From Pseudomonas kermanshahensis (lineage in GTDB: Bacteria > Pseudomonadota > Gammaproteobacteria > Pseudomonadales > Pseudomonadaceae), in NCBI RefSeq assembly GCF_014269205.2, contig NZ_JABWRY020000001.1:1550001-1614000 (forward strand): a stretch of DNA of 64,000 bases, in the 5' to 3' direction. The notes under the pieces are model-generated. The model made no database searches and was not told the DNA's origin. It saw only the letters and a program-made list of their open reading frames with translations. Of this stretch, positions 1-9,157 are shown piece after piece. Position numbers and translations under genes: made by a program. Numbering within the stretch: the first letter of the stretch is position 1; each line of letters opens with the position of its first letter.

Positions 1-3000
1 CACCCAATGGCTGCCAATGCGCTTTTCGCACAGGCGACCGAAGCTGTCGTAACGGTAGCGTTTGTCCTGATAGACCAGCACACGGTTGTGTTTGATCAGG
101 CCGTTGAGCTTGGGCCCGTCGAACAGGTTACCGGCCTTGTCATACTTGAAATCCTCGACCTGTGTTGCCTGCCAGTTGGGGCGTGATTGGTGGGTGGTCT
201 GCAGTTGTTCGCTTGCGTCATAGCCGTAACGGTTGCTCCCGGTGTAGCTCTTGCCGGAGTGGGGCGAATGATGAAAGTGGCCAATGATCTGTTCTAGCTG
301 GGCGGTGCCATCAGTAGCAGTGCTACCAATGCCACGACGCTGAGTCTGGGTTAACACCCCAGCAACCAGGTTGTCACTGGCGTCGTAGCGATAGCACTTC
401 TCCAGCAACGGCAGCACTTCTGCAGGGACATCGCGATAGTGAATGGCCTTGCTGCCCAGCCGACCGCTCTGGTCATAGCGTGTGCGTGTGACCAAGCTTC
501 CTTGGGTACGCAGCACTTCGTCATGTAGCGCGTCACGTTCGAAGTCGCTGATGACGCGGCCATTCAAGTTGATCTGGTGAAGGTGCCCGCTGCCGTAGTA
601 CAGGTAGTTCAGCGTTCGCTGATCAGGCAGGGTCAACGTCTGCAGGTTGCCGAGTTCGTCATAACGGTACTGCAACAAACCGGCGCTGTTGGTTTCGCTG
701 AGCAACTGTCCGGTCGTATCGTAGGTGTAATCAAGCTGTTGTTTCGCGCCTTGGTTGTCCGTGAAGGCAATGGACAGCAGATTGTCGGCAGCGTCGTAGC
801 TATAGTCCGTGTTGCCATCCTCGGTGTGTTTGCGTGTGAGGCGGCCAACCGCATCACGCTCGAAGTCATGTCGGATCGGGGTTGTTCGTGTCGGTGGGGC
901 GTTATCGGACAGCGGTGGTTGTGCGTAGGAAGAGGGCACATGGGTGAGGCTGGTGACTTCATCCAGGACGCTGTATTCATAGAGCCGGCCACTGCCATCC
1001 AAATCCTGTTGCGCGACCAGTCGGTCCAGTTTGTCCCAGCCAAATCTGTAGGACTCGTTGTTCTCATTGGTTAGTTGCAGCAGCCGGCCATAGGCGTCGT
1101 AGCTGAACTTCACGCTGTAGCCCATGGCATCGGTGCGCTCGACCAAGCGCCCACTGAGGTCGTAGCGAAATTGCAGTTTTTTTTGCGCAGGATCTAGGTA
1201 ACGTGTCAGTTGGCCGGCGATATCAACTTCATAGCGGTCGAGTCGACCATCGGGTCGTTGGCTTTCTACGAGGTAGCCGCGAGCGTCGTACCTGAAGTGG
1301 GTCATTTCTCCGCGGGCATTGATGCTTTCGCTAAGACGGCCACCCAGGTTGTAGTGGTACAGCGTCTGGTTGTTGCTGCAGTCGCGGTAGCTGAGCAACT
1401 GGCCACGGGTGTTCCACACCAGATGTTTGGTTTTTTCTAGGGCATCGGTAATGCGGGTAACGCGACCTTCCGGATTGTATTGATACTGGGTGCTGCGTCC
1501 CAGTGGGTCCTGTTCCCACAGCATATTGCCATGAGTATCGTAGCCGTAGCGTTGGGTGCGCCCAGCCGTGCTTGTGATCTGGACCGGCAAGGCCCAGTGA
1601 CGCAGATACTGGATTTGTTCGCCGCGACCCAGAGGGTCACATGTTTCAATCAAACGGCCAATGTCGTCGTAGCTATAACGCCACTCACCGCCTTGTGGGT
1701 CAATGCTCCTGATCAGTTGGCCAGCGATGATCTCCTCCTGCCAGCACTGCCCGAGGGGATCGACGTGTTTGTATACCTCGTAGAGCGGGCCCCAATAGTA
1801 GTGATCTTTGCGTCCAAGGCTGTCTGTAACCACGGTTTCGCCGTCTTCGAGGTTGTACTCGAATCGGTATTCCTCTCCGTCGCTCCCCCAGTGGCGGACC
1901 ACTCTCCATTCGTGATCGGGCTGTGGCTCCAGCAGCGGCGGCAACCTGTAAGGCGTGCCGTCAGCACGCTGAGGGATGGGACGCTTGGCGGGAACGAGGA
2001 ATTTTGCCCACTCGTATTGACGAACTGCGCCGCTGGCAAGTTGATGGCTATTCAGATAGCCCTCAGCGGTGTAGGTGAAGCGGCGCACCAGCTGGCCTGT
2101 CGCGTCTAGCACTTCGTATAACTGTCCGCTTCCCGTGTATTGGTAGCTGATCAGTAACTCGTTGCGTTCGATGGCCGGTGTTTCGCCGCCCTTCAGGAAT
2201 ACTTGCGAAATTTTGCAGACGCGCTGAGGGTGCCTGGCTGCATAGTGCAGCTGCACCACCGTTTTGCCATATTTGTCGTATATTACCTGCAGCCTGCCGC
2301 GGTCGTCGTACATCAAGTCGATGACATTGAGATTGCGGTCACCCAGGCGAACCAGTCTTGAACGAGTAGGGTCGAGCGGGTCGACATCAAAAACTTTGTA
2401 GCGGCCCTCGTGCGTATCTTCGACAACCGTTTGGCCATCCTCTAACTGGAAGAACGCCAAGCCGTCAACGACACTGACGAATGCATCGCCGGCGTTCAGG
2501 CGTCCTAGTTCCAGTCGATTGCTTTCCTCATCGACATAGATTGACAACTCGCCGCCTTCAGGATGAGGAACACGGACAAGTTCCACCTCATAAGGAACAC
2601 TCCAGCCCATTCCAAAGAGGCCATTGGAACGTTTGTCATTGCTATCGTACCCTCTCGCCCAATCAATGCCGATCAAGCCTGGCAGGTTGAAGTCAACATC
2701 TTCAGGGCCAAAGAGTACCTTGCTGCCAGCAGATACAAGTACGGGACTGCCCTTGTACGAGCAGGTTTGCGATTTAGGTTTCGGTACCGCGATGTTCGCA
2801 GCGCGCCGCCGCGGTACTCTGATGCGTCTTGACAGCAGTATGCCCGCGATGATCCCGGTGAACATCGCAATCTTGCTCTTGCCATTGCGAATATCGCGTA
2901 CCGTCGCCGTTCCGCCACCAATGCGTACATTCGGTGAGACGTTTTCATTCACATCGATCGTGGCGTCGCAGGTGGTCTTGTCACCCGATCGCGCTGCAGG

Positions 3001-3660
3001 CTGGTCGTTGATGAAGACCTTGTCCGACCCTTGCGCAATATAGGTTTCGGGCATCGGGGGATGGCGGCTACATGAGATCTCATCCTTGCTCTTGTCTTGC
3101 GCGCCGGGGTCCTTTGGTGTGGTGACGGGCGGGTTGAAGACATCGCGGATCGCCATGGCCAAACCCACCACAGGCATCAGCAAGGACGTCGCCGCCATGG
3201 CCATCGAACCCACGTTCTCCAGAATCGAGGGTTCCGCTTGCTCGGCATCGGCCGCTCCCCCGCCTGGTGGCCCAGTGATTCCAGCTGCCCGTGCGGCCGG
3301 CTTGCTGTTGATAAACACATTGCCTGACCCGCTTTCGATCTTTCCGAAAGGCTCGGGAGCGGCGACGCTGTTGCCAAAGTTGTCGCAAAAGCTGGATATC
3401 GCATCGCCGATGGTCTGGTTATCACCAACCGAGAGGGTGCTCACTGCACCGACTGCCGCCCCTGCGACGATTCCGATGACGATGCCTGCTGCGCCACCGG
3501 TCGCCACGGTGCCCACAACCGCCAGGCTTACGGCGGCAGCTACGGCTGCTGTGGCTGCGGCATAAATAGCGACCTCGGCGACCGCGCTGACCATTTCGGC
3601 CAAGAGGGAGGGATGCAGTATTTCGTCGCCCATCCGGGCGGCGTGAACGATCTGCGCCAT
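1..3660 (-). CDS. T6SS RHS effector with N-terminal prePAAR/PAAR region (C-terminus beyond window)
   Basis: The reading frame is open for 1220 codons from an ATG at 3660 and leaves the window at base 1, so the toxin tip is not visible. Residues 7-16 read AARMGDEILH, a full match to the prePAAR motif AARxxDxxxH. Hydrophobic Ala/Gly/Val-rich stretches follow at about 27-77, 150-170 and 265-278, interleaved with PAAR-like pieces (SKPAARAAG, NDQPAARSGDKTTCDA). From about residue 305 to the edge come RHS/YD repeats (YDxxGRL, RYDxxGxL). Family knowledge: such proteins cap the VgrG spike, and the RHS shell encloses a C-terminal toxin. The start is set by GGAG about 10 bases upstream. The gene sits 53 bases after an Eag-type chaperone gene and downstream of vgrG, as expected for its loading. 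An immunity gene should lie beyond base 1. Toxin activity cannot be assigned. Confidence 0.93.
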   Translation of the reverse strand, partial: MAQIVHAARMGDEILHPSLLAEMVSAVAEVAIYAAATAAVAAAVSLAVVGTVATGGAAGIVIGIVAGAAVGAVSTLSVGDNQTIGDAISSFCDNFGNSVAAPEPFGKIESGSGNVFINSKPAARAAGITGPPGGGAADAEQAEPSILENVGSMAMAATSLLMPVVGLAMAIRDVFNPPVTTPKDPGAQDKSKDEISCSRHPPMPETYIAQGSDKVFINDQPAARSGDKTTCDATIDVNENVSPNVRIGGGTATVRDIRNGKSKIAMFTGIIAGILLSRRIRVPRRRAANIAVPKPKSQTCSYKGSPVLVSAGSKVLFGPEDVDFNLPGLIGIDWARGYDSNDKRSNGLFGMGWSVPYEVELVRVPHPEGGELSIYVDEESNRLELGRLNAGDAFVSVVDGLAFFQLEDGQTVVEDTHEGRYKVFDVDPLDPTRSRLVRLGDRNLNVIDLMYDDRGRLQVIYDKYGKTVVQLHYAARHPQRVCKISQVFLKGGETPAIERNELLISYQYTGSGQLYEVLDATGQLVRRFTYTAEGYLNSHQLASGAVRQYEWAKFLVPAKRPIPQRADGTPYRLPPLLEPQPDHEWRVVRHWGSDGEEYRFEYNLEDGETVVTDSLGRKDHYYWGPLYEVYKHVDPLGQCWQEEIIAGQLIRSIDPQGGEWRYSYDDIGRLIETCDPLGRGEQIQYLRHWALPVQITSTAGRTQRYGYDTHGNMLWEQDPLGRSTQYQYNPEGRVTRITDALEKTKHLVWNTRGQLLSYRDCSNNQTLYHYNLGGRLSESINARGEMTHFRYDARGYLVESQRPDGRLDRYEVDIAGQLTRYLDPAQKKLQFRYDLSGRLVERTDAMGYSVKFSYDAYGRLLQLTNENNESYRFGWDKLDRLVAQQDLDGSGRLYEYSVLDEVTSLTHVPSSYAQPPLSDNAPPTRTTPIRHDFERDAVGRLTRKHTEDGNTDYSYDAADNLLSIAFTDNQGAKQQLDYTYDTTGQLLSETNSAGLLQYRYDELGNLQTLTLPDQRTLNYLYYGSGHLHQINLNGRVISDFERDALHDEVLRTQGSLVTRTRYDQSGRLGSKAIHYRDVPAEVLPLLEKCYRYDASDNLVAGVLTQTQRRGIGSTATDGTAQLEQIIGHFHHSPHSGKSYTGSNRYGYDASEQLQTTHQSRPNWQATQVEDFKYDKAGNLFDGPKLNGLIKHNRVLVYQDKRYRYDSFGRLCEKRIGSHWV

Positions 3661-3713
3661 GAGTTGTTAGCTCCAAGCTATTGAGTAGGTGTTGTTTTTC
3701 GCCGGCGTGGGCT

Positions 3714-4145
3714 TTAGTTGAATCGGAGCTTCTGCTTGATTGCGCGCCAGTGCTCGATGTCGTCGGTGTTCAACGGGCTTGGCTTGCTGTAGTTCAGTAC
3801 CAGCAGCCGGTGCTGGCCTGGAATGAGACAGGCCGCCTGGAGCTGGAAGTGGGACTTGTTACCCACCATGAATTCAATGCCCATCTCGCGGGCTTCCACT
3901 GGCTGGTCATCCACCCCCAAACGCGCGATCTTTGTGGGCGTGATGGTCATTGCCTTGGACTTTTCACGCAGCATTTGCAGCTGGTCTTCGATAGCCTCGT
4001 CTAACGTCTTGTCATCGGCGACAGGGCTGCGGGCCATTACCAGCGTGGTGTCTCGGGCACGGAAACGCAGCATGTTGAGCGTCAGGTCTTCAGGTACTTC
4101 TTCGCCTAGATAGAGGATCAGGTCGTGAGTCAGGTATTCCGTCAT
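3714..4145 (-). CDS. Eag-type T6SS effector chaperone, DcrB/DUF1795 family
   Basis: This 143-residue cytoplasmic protein has no signal peptide and matches the DcrB/DUF1795 pattern in length and layout, with a central LARSPV-like strand and a C-terminal LNYSKPSPL segment. Known family role: Eag chaperones bind and shield the hydrophobic helices of prePAAR effectors and help load them onto VgrG. Position supports this strongly: vgrG ends 24 bases upstream, and the next gene is an RHS protein with a prePAAR motif and hydrophobic N-terminal segments. The start has AAGGA upstream. Binding to the RHS protein is inferred from context, not shown by sequence alone. Confidence 0.88.
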   Translation of the reverse strand: MTEYLTHDLILYLGEEVPEDLTLNMLRFRARDTTLVMARSPVADDKTLDEAIEDQLQMLREKSKAMTITPTKIARLGVDDQPVEAREMGIEFMVGNKSHFQLQAACLIPGQHRLLVLNYSKPSPLNTDDIEHWRAIKQKLRFN

Positions 4146-4169
4146 TGCAAGAGTCCTTTCGGGATTTGA

Positions 4170-6176
4170 TTACGTACGGGTAAGTGCAAGCAGGTGCTTG
4201 AAATGCCCATCTACTTCAGTCTTCAAAGCACCACTGTCGCGTCCATCTGCGGCGGCACCCGCCGTCCCACCTGTAGGGTTAAGATCGAGCTTCGCTGCAG
4301 GCGTGTTGATCTGTCCGGTTTGTTGCCCGGTGAGGTTGAAGGTCTCGCAGGTGATATTGAGCGTGCCGTTGGACTGCATCTCGATCAGCGTCTTGCCGCA
4401 CTTGAGGCGCAGGGAGTTGCCTGCTTCGATCTCGTAGTCGCCGGCAATGAGGTCGTTTTTTCCGCCGCCGACTTTCAAGGTGTCGTTGGCTTTCACGACG
4501 CGCAGACGATTGCGGCCGATGGCAACTGCCTCGTCCTGGCCGATGCTCTGAGTACGATCAACACTTACAGTGAGGGATTGATTGTTGTTGACCTGCGTTT
4601 TTTGGTCCTTCTGGGCATGGATGAATACTTCTTCTTTGCCCAGCTCGTCTTCGAAGCGCAGTTCGTTATAGCCATCACCTTTGTGGGACTGGCTCTTGAT
4701 GGTCATGCGGGTCTTGTGGTCGGGCAGATCGTAGGGCGGTAACTGATCGCCGCAGTAAGTGCGCCCGGTGATCATCGGCTGATCGGGGTCGCCGTTGACG
4801 TACTGGATGATCACGTCCTGGCCGATCCGTGGGATGGCCATTGAGCCCCAGCTGCCACCGGCCCAGCCTTGTGACACGCGTACCCAGCAGGAGCTGAACT
4901 CATTGTTCTGGCTTTCGCGGTCCCACGGAAAGCTGACCTTTACCCGGCCCCACTTATCGCAATGGATCTCTTCTCCCTTCGGGCCGACCACGGTAGCCAT
5001 GTGCGGGCCGTCGATTCGCGGCTTTTCCAATGGGGCAGGGCGCCATTCGGTCCGACCGGGAACCAGCACGGCCGTCTGCTCGTAGCGCGTGCTGACATCG
5101 GCGCTGGCGGCCTCTTCCTGCAGGCTGGTGAACTGGCTGCCTTTATGGGTAACGGTGTTCACCCGCCAATGCTCATTGAGATCGTCACGTGGGTGCCCAG
5201 TCAGGGTGAAGCTCAGGCCCGGTTGCAGGCGAACATCGTCACCTTGGACTTCGGCAGTGCGTACATCATGGCGAAGCGCGGTGATGCGGTTTTCGGTGAA
5301 CGGCTTGCCCACGGCATCGCATTTGTAGCGGCCTGGGTAATCAAAGTACTCGTACTCCTTGGACTGATGCTCCAAGAAGGGCCCGGCGGCTCTGTGTTCC
5401 TGGCGGTAGGCCGGGTGGGTAAAGGTGTAATCGCGCTGAACCTGGCGAGCGGTGCGCACCTGCTCGCTGTAGCGCAATCGACGAAGGCAGGGTTTGGCTT
5501 GATCGCCACCGCTGTTGGCTTGGTACAAGACGGTGTTGGGGTCTACAGGCTGGTCGTCGAAGAAGCCCTCGTCTTCATCCTCGGTTTTGATGGCGCCATG
5601 GCTGATCAGGCCGAGGGACTGCAGCCGATCGGTGATGATCAGCTTGTGCAGCTTTTCACTGTGCGCGAAGCGGTAGACAAAGCCTTCTTCGGCAGCAAGA
5701 CGGGCGATGAACGCAAGGTCCGTCTCACCGGCCTGAACGCAGAATTCGCGTACCTGATGGTCCATGCCGGCGCGCAGTTCGTACTGGTTGATGCCCTGGC
5801 GCTGGAGCATCAGCTCAAGAATCTGCGGGACCGTCTTTTGCTGGAAGATGCGCCAGTTCGAGCGAAGATCGGCACGGGCCAGTTGGGGCTCGACCAGCGC
5901 GTGGTAGTAGGTGCGGTAGAAGCCGCTTTCAGCTTGGCTGAAACGGCTGACAAGGCCGTGCACGTAACGTACCGGGCGATTCCCTTCCCAGATGGTGAAG
6001 AGTACCGGTTTGTCGAGCAGGTGGCCGAAGTCGACATCGTTGTCGAAGCTGATCAGTTTCAGCTCCAGCTCGAAGGGTGTGCTGATCCCTTCCCTGAGTT
6101 CGAACGACACCACTTCGAATTCAGCGTTGCCAACCAAGGGTTGGAAGCTGTAACGCAAGTCAGATTGGCTAGGCAT
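4170..6176 (-). CDS. vgrG: T6SS spike protein VgrG (TssI)
   Basis: VgrG trimers form the puncturing tip on the Hcp tube. The 668-residue protein has a gp27-like N-terminal half (about 10-380), an OB-fold gp5-like domain at about 395-480 (CDKWGRVKVSFPWD, then WAGGSWGSMAIPRIGQDV), and a repetitive beta-rich blade region at about 500-630 with many short I/V/G repeats. The C-terminus ends shortly after the blade with no large extra domain, so this is a structural carrier rather than an evolved effector VgrG. It lies between hcp and the Eag chaperone gene, so its cargo is most likely the adjacent RHS protein. GGAAGG lies upstream of the ATG. Confidence 0.96.
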   Translation of the reverse strand: MPSQSDLRYSFQPLVGNAEFEVVSFELREGISTPFELELKLISFDNDVDFGHLLDKPVLFTIWEGNRPVRYVHGLVSRFSQAESGFYRTYYHALVEPQLARADLRSNWRIFQQKTVPQILELMLQRQGINQYELRAGMDHQVREFCVQAGETDLAFIARLAAEEGFVYRFAHSEKLHKLIITDRLQSLGLISHGAIKTEDEDEGFFDDQPVDPNTVLYQANSGGDQAKPCLRRLRYSEQVRTARQVQRDYTFTHPAYRQEHRAAGPFLEHQSKEYEYFDYPGRYKCDAVGKPFTENRITALRHDVRTAEVQGDDVRLQPGLSFTLTGHPRDDLNEHWRVNTVTHKGSQFTSLQEEAASADVSTRYEQTAVLVPGRTEWRPAPLEKPRIDGPHMATVVGPKGEEIHCDKWGRVKVSFPWDRESQNNEFSSCWVRVSQGWAGGSWGSMAIPRIGQDVIIQYVNGDPDQPMITGRTYCGDQLPPYDLPDHKTRMTIKSQSHKGDGYNELRFEDELGKEEVFIHAQKDQKTQVNNNQSLTVSVDRTQSIGQDEAVAIGRNRLRVVKANDTLKVGGGKNDLIAGDYEIEAGNSLRLKCGKTLIEMQSNGTLNITCETFNLTGQQTGQINTPAAKLDLNPTGGTAGAAADGRDSGALKTEVDGHFKHLLALTRT

Positions 6177-6210
6177 GAGAAATCCTTCCGCCGACTGAGA
6201 GTTTGAAAAC

Positions 6211-6235
6211 CCCTGGCAGGGCTTGCCTGCCAGGG
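6211..6235 (-). terminator. Hairpin between hcp and vgrG, likely partial terminator
   Basis: A 10-base perfect inverted repeat (CCCTGGCAGG and its complement) with a 5-base loop sits 13 bases after the hcp stop. Read on the minus strand it is followed by GTTTTC. The short U run suggests an attenuator or RNA-stabilising stem rather than a full stop, which would give more Hcp than VgrG. Confidence 0.6.
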
Positions 6236-6248
6236 ATGTTCAGCCGGG

Positions 6249-6764
6249 TCAGACGGTCGGTTTGCGCCAGTCGTCGGAGCCTTCGGTGCCTGCGGTGACA
6301 TGGGTCCAGGCAATTTTGCGATACGACATCGCCACTTCGATCAGTTGCGTGTAGTTCGCGTTCTTGGCGTTTTGGGCATGAGGCAGCACGGTGTTGATGT
6401 CAACGATGGTGGCGTCCACCAGCTTGGTGGTAAAGAAGTGCTCTTGCTTGCCTTCCACCGATGTGCGGTACCAGTTGACTTCCACGGTCGGCAGCATTTC
6501 ACCGCTGGCCAACGCCTGGTACATAAGTGGTGTCGCCTTATTCAGCGAGCTGGTGAAGATGAACGGCTTGTGTACGCGCTGGCCGGCGGGCTGGCCGCTT
6601 TGCGGGTCTGTGGGCACGGTCACTTGGTGCTTGATTTCCTGCACCAGGATCTCGTCCTCATGGCCTTCGACGAACACGTTGCCCACCGAGTCGGAGGTGA
6701 AGGCGCCCGCGGTGATGTTACCTTGGGTTTGGCCTTCGATCTTGATGTAAGCGGGTGTTGGCAT
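6249..6764 (-). CDS. hcp: T6SS tube protein Hcp (TssD)
   Basis: Hcp hexamers stack to form the inner tube expelled by sheath contraction. The 171-residue protein begins MPTPAYIKIEGQTQG, typical of the family, and carries the FTSSLNKATPLMYQAL segment and the YRKIAWTHVTAG-type C-terminal strand seen in Pseudomonas Hcp. I chose the ATG at 6764 because GGAGAG precedes it; an upstream in-frame start would add an unlikely leader. A 132-base gap separates it from tssL, so it may also have its own promoter. A hairpin follows the stop, before vgrG. No C-terminal toxin domain is present. Confidence 0.96.
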   Translation of the reverse strand: MPTPAYIKIEGQTQGNITAGAFTSDSVGNVFVEGHEDEILVQEIKHQVTVPTDPQSGQPAGQRVHKPFIFTSSLNKATPLMYQALASGEMLPTVEVNWYRTSVEGKQEHFFTTKLVDATIVDINTVLPHAQNAKNANYTQLIEVAMSYRKIAWTHVTAGTEGSDDWRKPTV

Positions 6765-6896
6765 GGCAGTCTCTCCTGCGTCCATGTGGATAAACACGCG
6801 CACTCAGGGTGGCGTGGCCATCGGGAACGATGGGCTTGTCAACGAAGCAAACGCCTCGCTAATTCGTTGAAATCAGTTGCGCCGTATGCCGGCTTG

Positions 6897-7766
6897 CTAC
6901 TGCTGCAAAATGCCGTTTAGCGACTCCAGCACCTCTGTGGTAATCAGGTGCAGTCGGTAGCTGTAGATGCCGTAGGCCACCGCCATTGCGAGGGCGGAGA
7001 GTGCCAGCGGGCTCCACCACGGCCATTGCCGATTCATGCGGAAGTTGCGCGGGGCGACGTTGGTGTACGGATCGCAGACGGTCTCCGGTGTGGGGCCGCG
7101 CAGCTCGCGAATAATCCCGTGGAGTTGATGTATCAATGCATTGAGGGATTCTTCGCCTTTCGGCGCGATGGCGTACTTGCCCTTCAAACCGAGACACAGC
7201 GCGAAGTACATGAACTCCAATACGTCCTGGTAGCGCGTGGGTTCCTGCATGAGGCGGGAGAGCACCGTGAAGAACTTCTCTCCACCCCAGGTTTCGTCGT
7301 GGAAGATGCTGAGCAGGGGCTCATGGCTCCAGCAGCTGGTCTTACCCCAAGGTCTTTCCATGACAGCTTCATCGATGAACAGGCAAAGACCGTAGGAGTA
7401 CGCCAGCAACTGAGCGGGTTCGTAGCCGTGCTGGCGTATTTCCTCGCGAATATTGTCGATCTGGTTGCGCACCTGCTGGTGCACATCCTTGATGTTGGGC
7501 AGCGCATCCAGTGTGCGCAGGCGTATCACCAGGCCGAACAGCGGCGCTGCGGCATCCAGCATCAGGTTGGCGTAGCCGCCACGTAGCTGGAAGTCTGGAT
7601 CTGCCGGGTATCCTTCGTAGACTGGCTCAGCCTTCGGCGTTCGTTCAGTGATCTCAGCCGCAGCCGGTGCGCGTGAGCCGTTGGACAGTGACTCCTCAAG
7701 CATCGCGTGAAGTTGTCCACTTTCAATCTGCGCGGCATCAATAGTGCGGCTGTTTTCATCTTTCAC
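6897..7766 (-). CDS. tssL: T6SS inner-membrane protein TssL (DotU/IcmH family)
   Basis: TssL joins TssM and TssJ in the membrane complex that anchors the baseplate. The 289-residue protein has a cytoplasmic DotU domain (LRTLDALPN, YGLCLFIDEAVMERPWG, EFMYFALCLGLKGKYA) and one C-terminal membrane helix (about LALSALAMAVAYGIYSY) with a short periplasmic tail. There is no OmpA-like peptidoglycan-binding extension. The preferred start is GTG at 7766 with GGAGTG just upstream; it overlaps the end of tssK by 11 bases, suggesting translational coupling. Confidence 0.94.
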   Translation of the reverse strand: MKDENSRTIDAAQIESGQLHAMLEESLSNGSRAPAAAEITERTPKAEPVYEGYPADPDFQLRGGYANLMLDAAAPLFGLVIRLRTLDALPNIKDVHQQVRNQIDNIREEIRQHGYEPAQLLAYSYGLCLFIDEAVMERPWGKTSCWSHEPLLSIFHDETWGGEKFFTVLSRLMQEPTRYQDVLEFMYFALCLGLKGKYAIAPKGEESLNALIHQLHGIIRELRGPTPETVCDPYTNVAPRNFRMNRQWPWWSPLALSALAMAVAYGIYSYRLHLITTEVLESLNGILQQ

Positions 7767-9105
7767 GTTGTTCACTCCTGATCGCCCAGAACTGCAGCTC
7801 CAGCCCAGGGAAGTCCCCTGCAACATGAATCCCAAAGCCATTGGCTGTTTTCATGCACGCCCACGCCGGGTCACGCCGGTCCAGCTCGAAATAGCTGAAG
7901 CCTGCGTGGAAGGGCAGGTCGCGAGGTGCCACCGGCAAGGCGTTCAAGGGAATGCCGGGCAATTGCAGCGGCACCAGGTCCTCCAGTGCTTCGAGTGAGG
8001 TGATCTTGGCCTTCTGAATGAACATCTGGCGCAACGCCTGGGGTGGCAGATCGGCGCGCACTGCCAGGATGAAGGTGGCCTCATCGATCAACCGGCGGTC
8101 CTCCAACGCGGCTGTCATGACGCCGTACTCCAGCGTCTCCAGCGGCAGCGAAACGGCGCGTGGTTGCAGGACCGTGCTCAGTGCCCGGCGTAGTGTGTCC
8201 TCCAGCGGTTTGAAGGAGGTGCGCAGCGCGGTGTGGTGATACGCCGGGTGTTCCTGCGGCAATCTGCTTTCGTCGGTAAAGGTCACGAACTCGCCACACG
8301 CCTGGCTCATGCACAGGTAGAGCTGCTCGGGATGGGTCTGCCCCTGGCGAGCCAGATGCTGGAAGCACGGCCACCAGCGGTTCATGGCCTGAAGCAGATT
8401 GAAGTCGCGAATGTCGGCGATACCGGACTGCCCCGAGGCGCCAATGCGGGCGGCGAGGTTACGTGCGCGTTCGCGCAGGGAGTTGGTGATTTCTTCAAGG
8501 AAGCGTTGCAGCGCTGGTACGGCGCGCACCGAAACGCTGGTGGGATAGAACCCTTCATCCAGCTGCAGGCTACCATCGGGGCGCCGTTCTAGGATGCGTG
8601 CCAAGGCCAACCGCGTGTAGGCGCTGCTGTCGTCGGCCTTGCGTTTGAGCTGCAGGTTCGGCACTGCCAGGTCTACCTGAACCAGATCGCCGTCGGCGCT
8701 GTGGGTGTCCTTGATCTCCTCGGTCTGGGCGCTGTAACGGAAGTTGGCGGCATTGTCGGGCCAGCTCACCTCGCGGCCACCCTCGTTACGCAGCGGTAAG
8801 CACAGGTAGATCTCGCTGTCTTTGGCGCCGTCGTCTTCGATTTCCAGCGGTGGAGGGGGCGGCAGGTCTGCTGGTATATCGAACACCGTGCCGTCCGGCA
8901 TGATGCCCCGTGCACGGGTGATGGCAATCTTGCCCAGGCTCAGGTATTCGTCGTTCAACTGCAGCTCGCTGAAGCCATAGAAGGCTGCGTTCAGGCTGCC
9001 AAGACGTTGATGCAGGGCCGCTTCGGCGGCACGGGCAGCTTGTTGGAAATGCTGCGGTTTGACGAACAGGCCTTCAGGCCACAGGACGGGGTTACGTGAA
9101 CTCAT
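7756..9105 (-). CDS. tssK: T6SS baseplate protein TssK
   Basis: TssK trimers link the baseplate wedge (TssE/F/G) to the membrane complex. The 449-residue protein opens MSSRNPVLWPEGLFVKPQHF, the family's hallmark N-terminus (W-x-E-G-x-F-x-x-P-Q-H-F). Length is normal for the family (about 440-450). It is cytoplasmic with no signal peptide. The gene lies between tssJ and tssL in the usual order and its stop overlaps the tssL start region. No oddities seen. Confidence 0.96.
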   Translation of the reverse strand: MSSRNPVLWPEGLFVKPQHFQQAARAAEAALHQRLGSLNAAFYGFSELQLNDEYLSLGKIAITRARGIMPDGTVFDIPADLPPPPPLEIEDDGAKDSEIYLCLPLRNEGGREVSWPDNAANFRYSAQTEEIKDTHSADGDLVQVDLAVPNLQLKRKADDSSAYTRLALARILERRPDGSLQLDEGFYPTSVSVRAVPALQRFLEEITNSLRERARNLAARIGASGQSGIADIRDFNLLQAMNRWWPCFQHLARQGQTHPEQLYLCMSQACGEFVTFTDESRLPQEHPAYHHTALRTSFKPLEDTLRRALSTVLQPRAVSLPLETLEYGVMTAALEDRRLIDEATFILAVRADLPPQALRQMFIQKAKITSLEALEDLVPLQLPGIPLNALPVAPRDLPFHAGFSYFELDRRDPAWACMKTANGFGIHVAGDFPGLELQFWAIRSEQRER

Positions 9106-9157
9106 GAGCGCTCCGTGTCAGCGTGAGTAAGCGAGAAGAGCAGGGCTACAGGCGGCA

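Noticed and set aside
1..3660. RHS gene as the TcC partner of the Tc toxin
   Set aside because: It has prePAAR/PAAR segments, a chaperone gene and vgrG beside it, so it belongs to the T6SS; it also lacks TcB-like sequence in the visible part.
6818..6833. Small stem (CCATCG/CGATGG) between tssL and hcp as a terminator
   Set aside because: Only six base pairs and no T-run on either strand.
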